64,000 nt of DNA from Neofusicoccum parvum (GCA_020912385.1 CP087219.1:1054001-1118000), one strand, 5' to 3'. Positions 11,843 through 23,531 are shown, counted from the first letter of the stretch. The notes: generated from the letters alone by a model not told the origin. Numbers and translations: made by a program.

Positions 11843-12889
11843 GATGGCGGTGCGGAGGCTCGAGGTGGCAGTCGCAGGACGCGGGGGTCAAGGTGTCGTT
11901 GGCGATGGCGGCGGGCTTTGTCCGGCGGGTGAGATTTTTAGGAACGCGGCGCTCAGTGACGAGGAGCCTGTCGCAGCGCAGCGCAGGTACACGTCAATAC
12001 GGGAGGGCAGCGTCCGTGTTTCTGGCCTCAGGCAGGGTTGGGTAGGTATGGGCTGGCGGCTCCAATTACGGCACGGATGCTGGGCTGGGCTATGACTGCA
12101 CCGGCGGGGATGCCCTCAAGAGCCGATCCCTGCGCTTTCGAGAATAATTCGAGTGGCTAGAGGCAGCGAGGCCGCGCTGGGCTCGGCGGTGGTGCAGCGC
12201 TTCACTTATGCTGTCTGCTGCTGGCGCGGGCCGTTTGCTGGTGGAGCACGGGAAGCTAACAGTGGGGTGGGTTGACGGAGGTAGAGTGAAGGTTAAAGCA
12301 AGCTGCGTGCTCGGCGCTCCTTGCAGGCGGCGGCGGGGGGTCGCGGCGGTCGAGGAATGGGTCGGCCTCGTTCGTGCTGCGCGCTGGGCGTGCGGTACTG
12401 CTGTGCGCCAGCGGATGTGTCTGAAGCAGCCCCGGCGCCTGCGCCATTGGCCACTGCCCAAGCCCGCACGTCACGCGCATCGCCGCGCCAATCGTCGTCG
12501 CCCGGCCCGCCGATGTCATTCGCGTAATGCTGTTCGGCCTGCGAAAAAATCACCAACGCACCCGAGCTGCCCAATTGCCCTCGCTGCGCGTGGCATTGCC
12601 CTCTGCCCGCTGCTCCGCCCTCGCCGCGCATCGCTCGCGGACGCCCAACCTTAACCTTCGCGCGCCAACCACCGGAGCTGACGTGCTAGCAGTCGGGAAG
12701 CTGGTAGCGATCAGGTGCTGCCCGGGAGATAGGAAGACGAGACGGGCCACTAGAGTGCTCGCAGCTGCAAGAGAGCTCCGCTCGCTGCAGGCGGATCACA
12801 CGGGACGACGGATCCAACGGCGGAAACCGTCCACGCCCTTCACCTCAACCCTCCCCAATCACGTGCCTGCTGCGCAGCGTCCCGGCACC
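11843..12889. other. Divergent promoter region IGO1 / SFM1
   Basis: 1.05 kb, very GC-rich, with divergent genes on both sides. No supported coding region was seen. Confidence 0.5.
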
Positions 12890-13739
12890 ATGGCGACGCC
12901 AATCACGGCCACGTTCGTCGTCGAGCATCTTGATCCCGAACTCGAGGCCTGGTCGTCGCTCGAGTATGCCGCCATTGCCCGGGAGTCGCACGCCGCCGGG
13001 TGCCGCTTCCTCCTGTCCAGCGTGCCCGAGACGCTGAGGCTGCCAGAGAACTTGGCCCGCGTCGATGGGCTCGAGGTCGAGCACGACAGTGTTGAGAATC
13101 TCTTCGAGAAGCCGAAAGTCTGCCTGCTGGATCCGGCTGCCCAGCAGGAGCTGAGCCCGGCCGATGGCGACAGGTTCGACGTGTTCCTGTTTGGAGGCAT
13201 TCTGGGTATGGCACAGGCAGAGCAAGAGACGGTAGCACGCGGCTGAAAGCTGATTCTGTACAGGGGACGATCCGCCGAGAGGTACAAACAGATATGGCGT
13301 TGGCCGCATGCTTGCTCACCCCCCTGGCTAACGGAATCGGACAGACCGAACCTCAGAACTACGTAAGAAGGGCTTTGAAGGACGTCGGTTGGGCCCAGTC
13401 CAAATGACGACGGACACTGCAGTGCGAGTCACGAGAATGGTGGTCCGAGACAGGAGTAAGGCTGTTCCACGGCGTGAGGTGCCACAGGCCATCTAACTTG
13501 AATCTTGCCAGTTCCTCTCGAAGAGATCCCATTTGTCGACAACCCCGAAGTCCGGGTTGACAAACACGAAAGCACGGAAATGCCGTTCCGCTACGTCACA
13601 GACAAGACCGGCCAGCCCATCATGCCTGACGTGAGTCCTATGCATAGCTCGAGTCGGACACAGCTGGCTGACTTTTTTGTAGGGCATGATTGACCTGATC
13701 AAGAAAGACTCTGAGAGAGGGTTCGGCGATCTTCTATAG
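12890..13739 (+). CDS. SFM1: Protein-arginine methyltransferase Sfm1 (SPOUT family)
   Basis: SPOUT-fold methyltransferase; the yeast homologue methylates an arginine of ribosomal protein uS3 (Rps3). Five exons (12890-13205, 13264-13281, 13345-13455, 13512-13630, 13683-13739) give 206 aa, close to yeast Sfm1. Visible landmarks are the N-terminal FVVEHLDPELEAWSSLEY, the cofactor-binding loop GGILGDDPPRDRT assembled from three exons, LRKKGFEGRRLGPVQMTTDTAV, and MPFRYVTDKTGQP near the end. Exon 2 is only 18 nt and encodes part of the SAM-binding loop. The gene converges on the next one, with 122 nt between stop codons. Confidence 0.9.
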
Positions 13740-13861
13740 CGCAGGACAAGAAATTTGATTTCTGCAAATTCGGGACTAATTCAAAATTCAAGAAGGTCGT
13801 TAGGGTATCATATCGTACATGGCTACACTGGTTCCGCCATTTCTCCACAATTTTTCTCCGC

Positions 13862-14250
13862 TCAATACCTGCGGTGACTGCCCCTGCCATCCGTTCCCCT
13901 CATGCGTCTGGTTCCCGCGGCCTGTGAAGATTGTTATGGTGAGTCCGGATCGATGACAAAACTGCGTGCGGACAACGCTGAACAGGGGGTGTCGCGAGGC
14001 TTACCTTCTCGCCGGGCCTGCGGGTCATGGTTCCCTTCAGCTTGAGCATGGCGCCCGAAACCTTGTCCTTGAGAGAGGGCTTGCGCTTGTGGTGGTGGGT
14101 GGTGGCACCGGCTCTGTGACCCGCCGTGGTTTTCGTCGTCCTGGTAGTGGTCGTCGTCGTGGTCGTCGTGGCATGGGCCTTGCGACCGCGAAGCCTGCTC
14201 ATGATGCCGGGCTTGCGGGTGGAGGTTCTGGTCTTACGGGTGGTAGGCAT
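13862..14250 (-). CDS. Small basic Thr-rich protein, unknown function
   Basis: Two exons (14250-14005, 13921-13862; intron 13922-14004) give 101 aa. The protein is strongly basic, with a run of about nine Thr near residue 30, then a Lys-rich core (KPSLKDKVSGAMLKLKGTM) and a Gly/Arg-rich end (AAGTRRMRGTDGRGS) that only appears after splicing. That C-terminal pattern looks like a conserved fungal small-protein family, but I cannot name it. A TATATAA sequence (minus strand, 14406-14412) lies 156 nt upstream, which suits an inducible gene. Coding status is supported by the canonical intron and sensible reading frame. Confidence 0.65.
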
Positions 14251-14405
14251 TGTGCGTTGGCTTGGTGTGGTGAGGGTTGCAGCTGAAGCGTCTCTTGAAG
14301 AGGCTGTCTGTGATGGCCGTCGTGGACGTGAGGTAGGATACAGTGGTAGTCGTTCGTGGGCTGGAGAGATGGAATTGTGGGACTCCGTCGGCTGGCACGA
14401 GAGGG

Positions 14406-14412
14406 TTATATA
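14406..14412 (-). promoter_or_regulatory. TATA box of the small basic protein gene
   Basis: TATATAA on the minus strand, 156-162 nt before the ATG at 14250. Confidence 0.4.
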
Positions 14413-15582
14413 CACAAGCGGGAGCTACGTAGACATGGAGAGGAGCAAAACAGGGTTCTGTGGAGTATCATGGATCGCCAGGGTTAAAACGTCATGCAGG
14501 GCCAAAAGCAGGGCAGGCCGATTGCCTATTTCACACACGGCGCATGACTCTCGCAGCGAATATGGAAGTGGCTGTTGTGTGGCTCTGCCAATAGCACACG
14601 AGGCCGAAGACTGCGTTCTCGTCGGGGCAGTGACACGTCGCGCGCGCCTGCCCGGCACACAGTTGGAGGCGCGCTTCGCAGCCGGCCGGCCTGAGCCCCA
14701 GCGGCGGGCCCCATTTTTGTTTCATCCGCGCTCACTCCCAGCTGCACGCCTGTCTGATGTCGCGGGCTCGCAGTGCGCCTGGGAGTGCTTGCGGTCTCAG
14801 GTGCATGCGGATGCCATCCTGCAGTCTGCTGTGAGACGACGCGTGATCCGTGCCACTACGTCATCGCACAGCCTCCAGCAAGTTTCACCGGCGCTGACGC
14901 GCGCCAGTGCCAGCATCAATCAGCTTGCGACCCTCGATTCCAAGGAACCTCCGGATGGACTGCCGCCACGGGGCTGATAGCGATCCGCTGGCTATTGGTG
15001 GAACCGTCTGTCGCACCGCCCGATCCGTGTTCTAGAAGGGCCCGCTGTATTAAGGCAGGGTGGAGCGGCTGGGCGTCGCCAGATCCTCCGTGGAGTGTTC
15101 GGCAGGCTGCCTGGATCATGGCTGACGCGGAGCCTAAGCGAGCGGGATGTGAGTCTGCTGGGGTCGACAGTCAGACAACACGTCAACACCATCGGATGCC
15201 TCGTGGATCTTGCTGGAGATCGCTTTGTGGTGCATTTTCCCGAAAGCACGAGCCTCGAATGAGAGTTATGCCGCTGAAGAACGCTGGCATGTCGTCGGTT
15301 GCACCGGCGCCCCGGCGTGCCTTCCGGTGGTGTAATGGTGTCCAAATGCTCTGCAACAGCCCCATGACTGCGGCCACCTTCGCATTTGTATCCTCTGCCC
15401 TTTCCAGCTGAATCTTGTCCCGCCCCTACCTTCGGCCAAAAGCCACCCTTCGCGCTTTCAAATTGCACAACGGAGACCACCACGAACGCAGTCAAGTCTG
15501 CTGCTGGCACTGGCTCCGGTTCGCAATTTGAGCAAGGTCAGCCCACCACCATCTACGACCCAGCGCCTAGCAGTTGACAGGG
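14413..15582. other. Intergenic region
   Basis: About 1.2 kb between the small basic protein gene and the SDR pseudogene. Composition is even to GC-rich. No gene recognised. Confidence 0.5.
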
Positions 15583-16453
15583 TGCAAGGCCACCAGGTCC
15601 CAATTCAACACCAACCGCCCCCAGAACTGCAATCCGAGCTTAAGGGGCCTCAGCCCGGAGGTGGGAACGTTCCAGCGAGGGCAGCGGATACCAGATCTAC
15701 AAAGCGGCGGGAAAGCTCCTGAGAAAGAAGGCCTTGGTTACTGGTGGCGACAGCGGCATTCGGCGTGCGATCGCCACTCTCTTCGCCGTAGAGGGTGCCG
15801 ACAGCTTCATCGCCTGTCTGCCTTAAGAAGAGTCGGATGCTTAGGAGACGAAGAAGAAGGTCTAGCAGTATGGCGGACAGTGCTACTTGATGGCGACAGA
15901 CCTCACAGATAAGAGGAATTGCAAGACGCTGGGGACCATGGGCGCCGTCAATATTCTTGTGAATAATGCTGCATACCAAATGATGATGGAAAGCATATTG
16001 GACATTCCAGAGTAAGGTGAGCATACCTAGTCAATGAAGCAATACCGACGCATTTTAGGGAACAACGGGAGCATGCCTTCAACATCAACATCCACGCCCA
16101 GTTCTACCTGTCCAAGTACGTCATCCCGCACATGGAGAAGGGAGACACCATCATCAACAATGCTTCGATAAGCGCCTACACCGGGCGCCCTGATCTTCCG
16201 GACTACACGTCAACTAAAGGGGCCACTGTTTCCTTCACTCGCGGCCTCTCAAACCAGATGGTCTCGAAGGGAATTCGCGTCAACGCCGTTGCTCCGGGCC
16301 CTGTGTGGACGCCATTGATCCCAGCCACTAGGACCCAGGACGCCCAGGATCAGCGAAATAGCAACGTGTTTCGCCTTCCTAGCTTCCACAGACTTGGTAT
16401 CAATTTCAGGCCAGACCATCCATGCCAACGGCGGTGTCATTGTTAACGGCTAG
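15583..16453 (+). pseudogene. Short-chain dehydrogenase/reductase pseudogene
   Basis: Remains of a classical SDR of the fungal family with an N-terminal GHQVPIQHQPPP leader and C-terminal HANGGVIVNG. Readable pieces in order: the leader (about 15590-15680), the cofactor loop VTGGDSGIRRA, LVNNAAYQMMM, the active-site DYTSTKG, GIRVNAVAPGPVWTPLIPAT, and the terminal segment. Damage: a frame change near 15680-15690; the second Gly of the GxG cofactor loop replaced by Arg; in-frame stops at 15824, 15842 and 15863; a short deletion before MGAVNIL; and a deletion with frame change after about 16340. An intron at 16012-16058 is still spliceable. Substitutions creating the stops are of mixed type, so repeat-induced point mutation is not the obvious cause. 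Confidence 0.85.
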
Positions 16454-17054
16454 GCGTTATCCAAGAAAGGGGAGCAAGCTTCCCCACTGGGATTTCGGTA
16501 CTGCAGAAAGTAAAACTGTGCTTTCTCTTGGGTACGTGGTCTAAGTAGGTAGACGGGCGTCGGTGAGCTGCGTGACGATACGAGAATGTATGAACTAATC
16601 AGCTTCTCTGAGCACATGTGCCACTGCTTGTGAAATACCACCTGCAGGAAGTTGCAATTGCCAATAACTAGCACGGATTGCTTTCGATGAGCATGATTGC
16701 ATGAGAGAGTGAATAAGCACTGGTCTGGCTGCATGGACGCGGCAAAGAGTGCGACAAAGAGCCGTCTGGACGAATGATTCGAATGTCTAGGGCGAAACAT
16801 GGCTACGGGACAGTGAATTTGCGCAGGCCATCTGCTGCAGGCTCTCGTAGCAGGCGAATGGGTCTGGTCGAACGGTGGTGGTCTCGGAGAAGACGCGGAA
16901 GGGGAGGGGGGGGGGGGGGGGGGGGGGGGGGGCGTCACGTGTACGCTATTCCGTTTCGGGGCGGAGCTTGGCGACAGGTGTCCCTGGCGATCGACCATGG
17001 TGTTGCATATCTGCCGCCGACGCTCTCCGCCCGCACGCAGCACATCCAGACACA
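16454..17054. other. Intergenic region with poly-G tract
   Basis: 0.6 kb upstream of the p24 gene. The only notable content is the G homopolymer annotated separately; the last 120 bases before the ATG are the likely promoter/leader. Confidence 0.5.
16906..16932 (+). repeat. Poly-G homopolymer, 27 nt
   Basis: Twenty-seven consecutive G residues, 123 nt upstream of the p24 start codon. Such a run can form a G-quadruplex and is prone to length error in sequencing. Confidence 0.95.
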
Positions 17055-17941
17055 ATGGCTCGCTCAACCCTCCGGATGCCGAGTGTTAGCTCGCTGCTCA
17101 CTCTCCTGACCCTTGCCGCCTGGCTGGTCCCCGTCAACGCCCTGTACTTCTACATGGAGGGCAATGGCCAGAAGTGCTTCTTCGAGGAGCTCCCCAAGGA
17201 CACGCTGGTAGTCGGTCAGTATGCGGCTCCCCCGGCCCTCCGCGGGTGCAGACGCAAACCATCCCCCATCGCAGTGTTTGGTGCCGTTTGCTCCTTCCAG
17301 GTCCTCTGCTAACCACCGTATCCGCGCTGACAGGGCACTACAACGCCGAGCAATGGGACGAGGGTGTGCGCGCCTACGTGCCGAACAACAACGTGCAGAT
17401 CTACATCAGTGTGGAGGAGGTCTTCGACAACGACCACCGCGTCGTCTCGCAACGTGGCGCCTCGACCAAAGGCAAATTCACCTTCTCGGCCGCCGACTCG
17501 GGCGAGCACCGCATCTGCTTCTCTCCCATCGGTGCCGCAACCCACTCCGGCTGGCTCCCAGGCGGCCAGCAAGCCGGCAGCATCCGCTTCGACCTCGACC
17601 TCGCCATCGGCGAGACCAGCAAGATTGAGAGCGACGACAAGGACAAGATCCAGGACCTCCAGCAGAAGGTCAGGGACCTGAACGCCAGGTTACAGGACAT
17701 CCGCCGCGAGCAGGTTTTCCAGAGGGTAAGGGTTTTCAAAGCATCCAAATACGAGCAAATGCCACAGTCCGGGCTGACACGGCTACCACAGGAGCGCGAG
17801 GCCGAATTCAGAGACCAGTCCGAATCCACCAACGCGAAGGTCGTCCGCTGGACGCTGATCCAGGTCGCAGCGCTGGGCGTTACCTGTGCCTGGCAGCTAT
17901 CGCATCTGAGAGCCTTCTTCATCAAGCAGAAGCTGACTTGA
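17055..17941 (+). CDS. p24-family (emp24/GOLD) cargo receptor, alpha class
   Basis: Type I membrane protein of COPII/COPI vesicles in early secretory traffic. Three exons (17055-17214, 17334-17725, 17792-17941) give 233 aa. A signal peptide (about 1-30) precedes LYFYMEGNGQKCFFEELP, the GOLD-domain start typical of the alpha class (yeast Erp1/5/6, animal TMED4/9). A membrane-proximal coiled coil rich in Lys, Asp and Gln, a transmembrane helix (about 205-225) and a short tail ending FFIKQKLT follow. The FF pair and KxKxx end fit COPII and COPI binding. The 66-nt second intron has no in-frame stop, so its retention would add 22 residues to the coiled coil. Confidence 0.9.
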
Positions 17942-18534
17942 ACGACGGGTATAAGGCGTTGGCTCGTGTACGAGGGATACGACTTGCTTCACGTTCTGCA
18001 AGGGTATATAGGTAGGGTGGTTTGCTTACGGCGATTGGTGGTTAGAATAGCGTCACGGGTTGGACGTGAATCGAAAAGCCATTTGTTTCCTGACGGGTGC
18101 ACCGATTTCTGAAGGTCTCGGCTCGCGGAGCGCTGAATTTTCCCCCCTTCCTGTACACCCTTTCCGTAATGACATCTCATCCATGAAACAGCACCTGATG
18201 CATCCCGTGCTCACCGCGCTGTATCACAAAGTCTCCCAAAAACTTGCCCAGTTGGATTAGCCCTGTGTGGAAGAAGCACTCACCGATCGTCCATCGTCCA
18301 TGCATATCCCATATCTGGCGCAGGGACCAGGGCTGCATCTGTAGAAACCGTTCAACTTCAAAAGACTGACGCTAAATCGCTTGCTGAAAGACTTGCGACT
18401 CGCGATGGCTAGTATGACCTCGAACATGCCCATCTTCATCGGGGCTTCCAGCCGCCATGTTCCGCGCTGGTACAGTTTTCACACATGGAAAAGAGTGAGT
18501 AAAATGGTGTAAGAATACGGGGAGTCTAATGGCC
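17942..18534. other. Convergent 3' intergenic region
   Basis: Between the p24 gene (+) and MED5 (-). No supported feature. Confidence 0.5.
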
Positions 18535-21500
18535 TCAAAAGTTCAAGTCGTCATCAAAGCCCATGAGACCAGAGAAAACATCATCATCCGTCGTCCCCGT
18601 TCCTCCCGCATCCAGAACGCCGTCCATGCCGCTATCACCACCGAGCCCCAAGTCATCCAGACTTGTTCCCGTGCCATCAGCCGTACCACCCAGATCGGCG
18701 GTGAGGTCAAGCGCGCTCTGATCAATGCCGGTCGTCGAAGTATTGGTTACCGTTCCCGCGCCAGTCGTTACCGCAACGTCGCCTGCTCCTGCAGCTGATA
18801 TGTCAACGCTAACGTCGCCCATCTCAATGCCTTGCATGAGGCTTCCGCTAAGAGCAGCAGCGTCAGCGGCAGCGGCAGCGGACGCGGGCAGGTGAACGCC
18901 TGCTGCTGCTGCCTCTGCTAGCTGCGCTTCCACACGACGGTGGAGACGAACAGCCGCTTCGGCAAGACCAGGATCGGTTTGCATCAGTTCTTTTGGGTCG
19001 TCCAGCTCATGCTTGAGCATCTCGCGGAGGTTGAAAGAGCCGTTCCTCGGCGGCGTGTGTATGGGCATATGTGAGTTCAGCCACGAGACGGGTGTGCAGC
19101 TACTGATGTGCAAAGGCGCACAGACAATGTTGACAGCTACATCAAGCGCAACGGCGCCGGCGCCGGCGCTGGTCTGATTTTTGAGTTCCTCGAGAATGGC
19201 GCGAAGCACTTTCTGTGCACCGACTATTTGTAGAGCGCTGAATATCTGGCGATGTGTATACGCGGGCGGCGTCGGGGTCAGGTCCGCGGTGGAGTTCCAG
19301 CTAGTGAGGTGCTGTATCGTGAATTTAATTGCAGAGCGGAATGAAGCCCCAGGGTTGGACATCCACGGTTCAAGCTCGGCAGAAGAACTCCAGGGTGTCC
19401 GCTCGTAATCGTGGTAGGAGCGTACGATCTCCAGCAAAGGGTTGATGTCGGTTCTTGAGGGCTCACGGTTCTGGATACTCTTCAAGCAACGTTCCAGCCT
19501 TCGCGACACCATGGAAACAATGGTGCCGTGCATCGCTTGCGCTTCTCCTGATATTGAGGCGGGGCGGATGAGCCTCGTGAGGATCTGCATGGTGATGTCA
19601 AGGTCGTGAGAATTCTGCTCTAGAGCGTGTGAGGTTATCCACATCACAGCCCCTACGAGCGAAGGGAGGAGGAAGGTCTCCAGAAGGACTGCGTTCGTCA
19701 GCTTCAGAATGTATGCTCGAAAGAAAGGGCTATCAGAAGCACTGACATTCCAGGCCAGCTTTGACGGTGTCTAGAGGAAGCACGTCGGCTGAGCATGCAA
19801 AAATGGTCTGACTGAAGATTGTGGGGACAAGCAGGTAGAAGTCCTGAGGCCTGCAGCTTGATAGCAACTCGTCACTGATGCCTTCCGGGTCATATAATCC
19901 GCGAAGCCAACCGGCAAGGTATTTGTTCTGATCCTCTGTAAGTTCGTCTGTACCGAGACTCTCGTGGCCTCGCTCCAGCAGTTGGATGATGAATGATCCA
20001 TCTTCAAGTCCGAGGTCAGATGCCTTTAGATCATGGCGGTGCATGAAAGCCTGGACAAGCAGCAAGACTGAGCCAAATTCGTCGTAGACCGGCTGATACT
20101 CGCCTTTAAAGTGTTAGCGCTCTCCGCAAAACAATTGCAAGTTCTTACTTTGATCTTCGTCATTCTTCCACGAGTCCAGGAGGTGGCAAAGAGGCTGCAG
20201 TATGCTCGCTGGAGAGGTGTACTGCAGCATTACATCAAGGGACCGAGGCTTCCGCGAGAGAGTGTTACAGATGGTCTTGAGAGACATGGTTTCTCTGGTG
20301 GTACACAGATTACGGATGATCTCAAGCATGTCAGTTGACCTTCTGCTTAAGTTGTTCCTTGGATTACATACCTCGGTCATGGCTCCAACTATGGCGCCCG
20401 CATTGCCATCCATTCCTTCGATCTCGTTGAGGAGTTCCTCGACACGCTCAAAGTTCGTAGAACATTGTGCTACCAGGTTCTCCTTGATGTACTTTCCGCC
20501 TACCGGTACACTGCTCATTGGTGTTTCCCCTAAGAGGCGTTCGATGCTGGACTCAGGGATGAGTTGGTGTAACGCGCAGGCCACCAAGAAGTCCTGGCGA
20601 ACATCGGAAAGCAGACCATTGACGGGCGCCATGTCGAATGTCTGGGAAAACGAGGGGAAAGCATTGCGATCGATGTGGTTCAGCGCCTGGGTAATGCAGA
20701 GTTCTGGCGTGGTGGTAGGAAACATGGACCCAGCCAGTATAGCAACGAGCGTAGGCACCTTGTTAACGAGGAACGAGCGGAAGTTGAATATGGTTTCATT
20801 CGATTCACTTCGGTAAGTTGTGTTCGCGGCGAGGACATCGAATGATGCAGTTATAAGATCAACGCCCATGGATTGGAAATCGACCTGCTGTAGTCAGTAA
20901 ACAGTCTGCGGGCAAGAAACCGAACGTACCTTGTAACGTGCATGGAGATAGTTCAAGATCATGTTGTCATCGGTCAAAGGCCGAGCGATAAGCTGAGCTG
21001 TTAGCTGATGGCCCTTGGTCCCGGGTCACGCTTACGCACCAAAGAGTTGATGAAGACATAGAGACCTGCGCGAGTGTTGATCATTGGCAGGTCCATAACA
21101 GTTTCGAGCTGAAGGACCGCAACATCAAGGCCGTGGCTTCCCGGTCCATCAGCCATGCTATTACTTGCATGTTCAGTTGTAAGAGAATACTGCTTCTGAA
21201 GCATTCCGAGTCTGTCCCCCCACTGAAGAGAAGCTTGGCTTAAATGCGGGACGAAGAAGGTGAGAGACTCGGAAAGGGATTTACGCATTCCTGTTGTAGT
21301 CTGTCAGCATCAATGCTCCGTAAAGCACGGCGAAGAAGGTCAGAGATAGGGATAGAATGATGGGACAAGATTGCAGCATTCAGCGCGTGGGCCGCTGTTG
21401 TGGACTGCGATAGCCTGGTAGCGGACCAAGGAAGATCACTGTTGCAAGCTTTCTGGGGCGAAGGCATGGCTCGACATATCCTCGTGCAGAGGAAGCCAGT

Positions 21501-22300
21501 GGGTGGTTCGCGCAATGTTGGGACAGCAGGCCAACAATCAACAATGCGCGGGTGTTTGAAGCATTTTGATCTGCATCTGTCTGCTGCACTCTAGCACCTG
21601 GTGGATGCTTCAACCACCCACACGCAGCATGTCCCACCACCGCAATGCTTTGCGGAACCAATTGGGAAAATCAAAAGGCGGTTGGAGGAGGAGGGTAAAA
21701 CAGACCTTTCGGCAATGCTGCTTCGACAACGCCTGCCACTTTCGGGTGCTCCATGGCGGCAATGACTAGCATGCCCAAGCTCACCATGGTCTGCGTGCGC
21801 TGTGCCTGGGTGCCGTCGGTGAGCGAGTTCATGACCGACTCGGCGGTTTGCGAAGAATTAACGGCATTCATCCATTGCGATAAGACTGCCAGGGTCTTCT
21901 GCACCTCAACGACAGTCCTGGGTCGCTCGTTCGTCACGAAGGCCTTGGAGAGCCTGGCGAAAACCAGCTCTTCCAGCTCCGGGGTGATGTGGTCCTGCTG
22001 GTGCTGGCGAGGCTTGTGGGAATCCTCGGCGGCAGCAGGGTAGTCTCGAGAATAGCGAAACAGCGCGTGGAGGACCTCGGGAGGATTCAGAAAGTTGAGC
22101 ACCAGAAGGCGCTCGAGGTAGACCGGGATTAGCGGGTCCAAGCAGGCCGTTGCTCGGGGCCGGGGCCGCAACAGAGCCTCCGCAACCTGAGCTTCATCGC
22201 GGGGGATCCTCTTACTCAGCTGGACGGCAAACCTGGCAAGCTTGTCCGCGCTGAGCCTGTTCTGGAGACATCGGTCGACAAACTGCGTCCACGTGGCCAT
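18535..22300 (-). CDS. MED5: Mediator complex subunit 5 (Nut1)
   Basis: Tail-module subunit of Mediator, the RNA polymerase II coactivator. Seven exons: 22300-21706, 21290-21040, 20992-20930, 20884-20372, 20320-20149, 20103-19747 and 19688-18535, giving 1034 aa, the usual size for filamentous fungi. Family stretches include GLYVFINSLLIARPLTDDNM, FLVNKVPTLVA, FPSFSQTFDMAPVNGLLSDVRQ, GNAGAIVGAMTE joined to IIRNLC, EYQPVYDEFGSVLLLVQAF and LEFLLETFLLPSLVG; several appear only when the introns are removed. Each intron ends with a CTGAC- or CTAAC-type branch site. The Ala/Gly/Asp-rich C-terminus ends in an acidic segment (SGLMGFDDDLNF). The first intron, 415 nt, is far longer than any other here and contains an unrelated open frame; see findings. 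The acceptor of intron 3 could be 20885 or 20888. Confidence 0.92.
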
Positions 22301-22799
22301 CTGATGGATCGCTCGATCTTCGAGGTAAGGGCGTCTGGAGATCCGAGGCGAGCAGCAAGCAGGAGGGTGAAAAGTCTCTTCGGACGCCGCCGTCACATCC
22401 CGCTCCTGCGTTCGTCAGAAGCGTCCTTGGGAACCACGTTGTGAGGCTCGGGTTTGGTGGCGCGTCGATACCGTCGGGAGAACGAGGCGCGGCGCTTGTT
22501 GTGTGGCATGGCCCAAGAGCAGGAGCACGGCGGCGAGGCTTAGTCAGCCCGCGGTCACGGGGCTGCATTCCACGGAGGGCTTCGGCGGAGGGCCGAGGGC
22601 TGCAGGTGAGCCAATGCTCTCCGATTACGTATCTCATGCTAACAGAACACAATAGCAGTGCGGGCGTCCGGTATGGCGGGCTTTGATTAAGTTTCCGGTC
22701 CGTCGCTGCGCCCTCCACGAGAGCCGTTGCCTCTTGAACGCCTTGCTAATAGTCACCCCGGTTGCTGCAAAGAACACACCACACGCCAAAAGAGATCCA
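22301..22799. other. Intergenic region
   Basis: 0.5 kb between the MED5 5' end and the 3' end of the next minus-strand gene. No feature recognised. Confidence 0.5.
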
Positions 22800-23531
22800 T
22801 CAGTGTCTCCCGGTGCTATCTGCAGGGGCATCGTCCATCGCCTCTGGCGCCCGCGGCCCCACCATCCAGTCCTCCATGGCCAACCACTCGCTCCACGTCT
22901 TCTCGGCCGCTTCGATCTCCTCGAGCTGCACGTTCTGCAGCGGCTTCATGAACGGGACCGTCTCGTGCGGCGAGATGTCGTACTGGTACTTGACCTTGGC
23001 CCACCCGACGCTTTTGGCGGCGAACAGATAGTTGCGGCGCTCGCACTCCTGGACCGGCCCGGCGCCCTTCCTCCACTCGTCGCCGAAGAAGCCGTGGAGG
23101 ATGCCGTCCTTGTCGAAGCCGGTCACCACAAGACGTCGGATGAAAGGCACCAGCGAGACCCAGACGGGAGCGCCAGGACGCGGGGCATGGGGTGTCGGGC
23201 CTTGTCTGGACCAGGATGCGGGATACGACCCCGGCCCAGCGCCCGGCGGAGCAAGCCCCGACGAACTGACAACGGGGTTTGCCGGCCACTGGAAGGGGAG
23301 GCAGATGTTGACCAGCGCCGCCACGGCCTGGACGGAGCCGTCGTGCTGGGCGTGGTCGAGGAAGTAGCGCTGGCAGCTCTGGTACGCCGGATGCCACTCG
23401 AAGATGTCGAACTGCGGGTCTCCGATCATGGACGGGCGCGGGGCATCGGCCGACGGGCCCGTGGCGGGGAAGAGCCCGCCGCGGGACGACGAGGCCTGGG
23501 AGAAGCCATTCGACGGGCTCGGGTACGCCAT
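22800..23531 (-). CDS. Conserved fungal protein of unknown function
   Basis: Intronless, 243 aa. Readable pattern: an N-terminal Ser/Pro-rich stretch, then DIFEWHPAYQSCQRYFLDH, an extended hydrophobic region with LVNICLPFQW, a Pro/Gly/Ser-rich spacer, VSLVPFIRRLVVTGFDKDGILHGFFGDEW, ERRNYLFAAKSVGWAKVKYQYD and a Trp-rich C-terminal segment (TWSEWLAMEDWMVGPRAPE). I recognise this as a family found across Pezizomycotina that is sometimes labelled in databases as an apoptosis-inhibitor-like protein, a label I would not trust. No signal peptide or membrane segment. The ATG at 23531 is the first in frame, and a TATATAG-like sequence lies about 230 nt upstream. Confidence 0.82.
   Translation of the reverse strand: MAYPSPSNGFSQASSSRGGLFPATGPSADAPRPSMIGDPQFDIFEWHPAYQSCQRYFLDHAQHDGSVQAVAALVNICLPFQWPANPVVSSSGLAPPGAGPGSYPASWSRQGPTPHAPRPGAPVWVSLVPFIRRLVVTGFDKDGILHGFFGDEWRKGAGPVQECERRNYLFAAKSVGWAKVKYQYDISPHETVPFMKPLQNVQLEEIEAAEKTWSEWLAMEDWMVGPRAPEAMDDAPADSTGRH

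Noticed and set aside
14126..14977. 283-codon plus-strand frame upstream of the SDR pseudogene
   Set aside because: It starts antisense to the Thr-rich small protein (giving a Val run) and runs into non-coding sequence; no domain or splice support.
20993..21039. A 35-nt version of the second MED5 intron (acceptor at 21005)
   Set aside because: Too short and it places the CTAAC branch site in the exon; the 47-nt version ending CTCAG restores the family sequence better.
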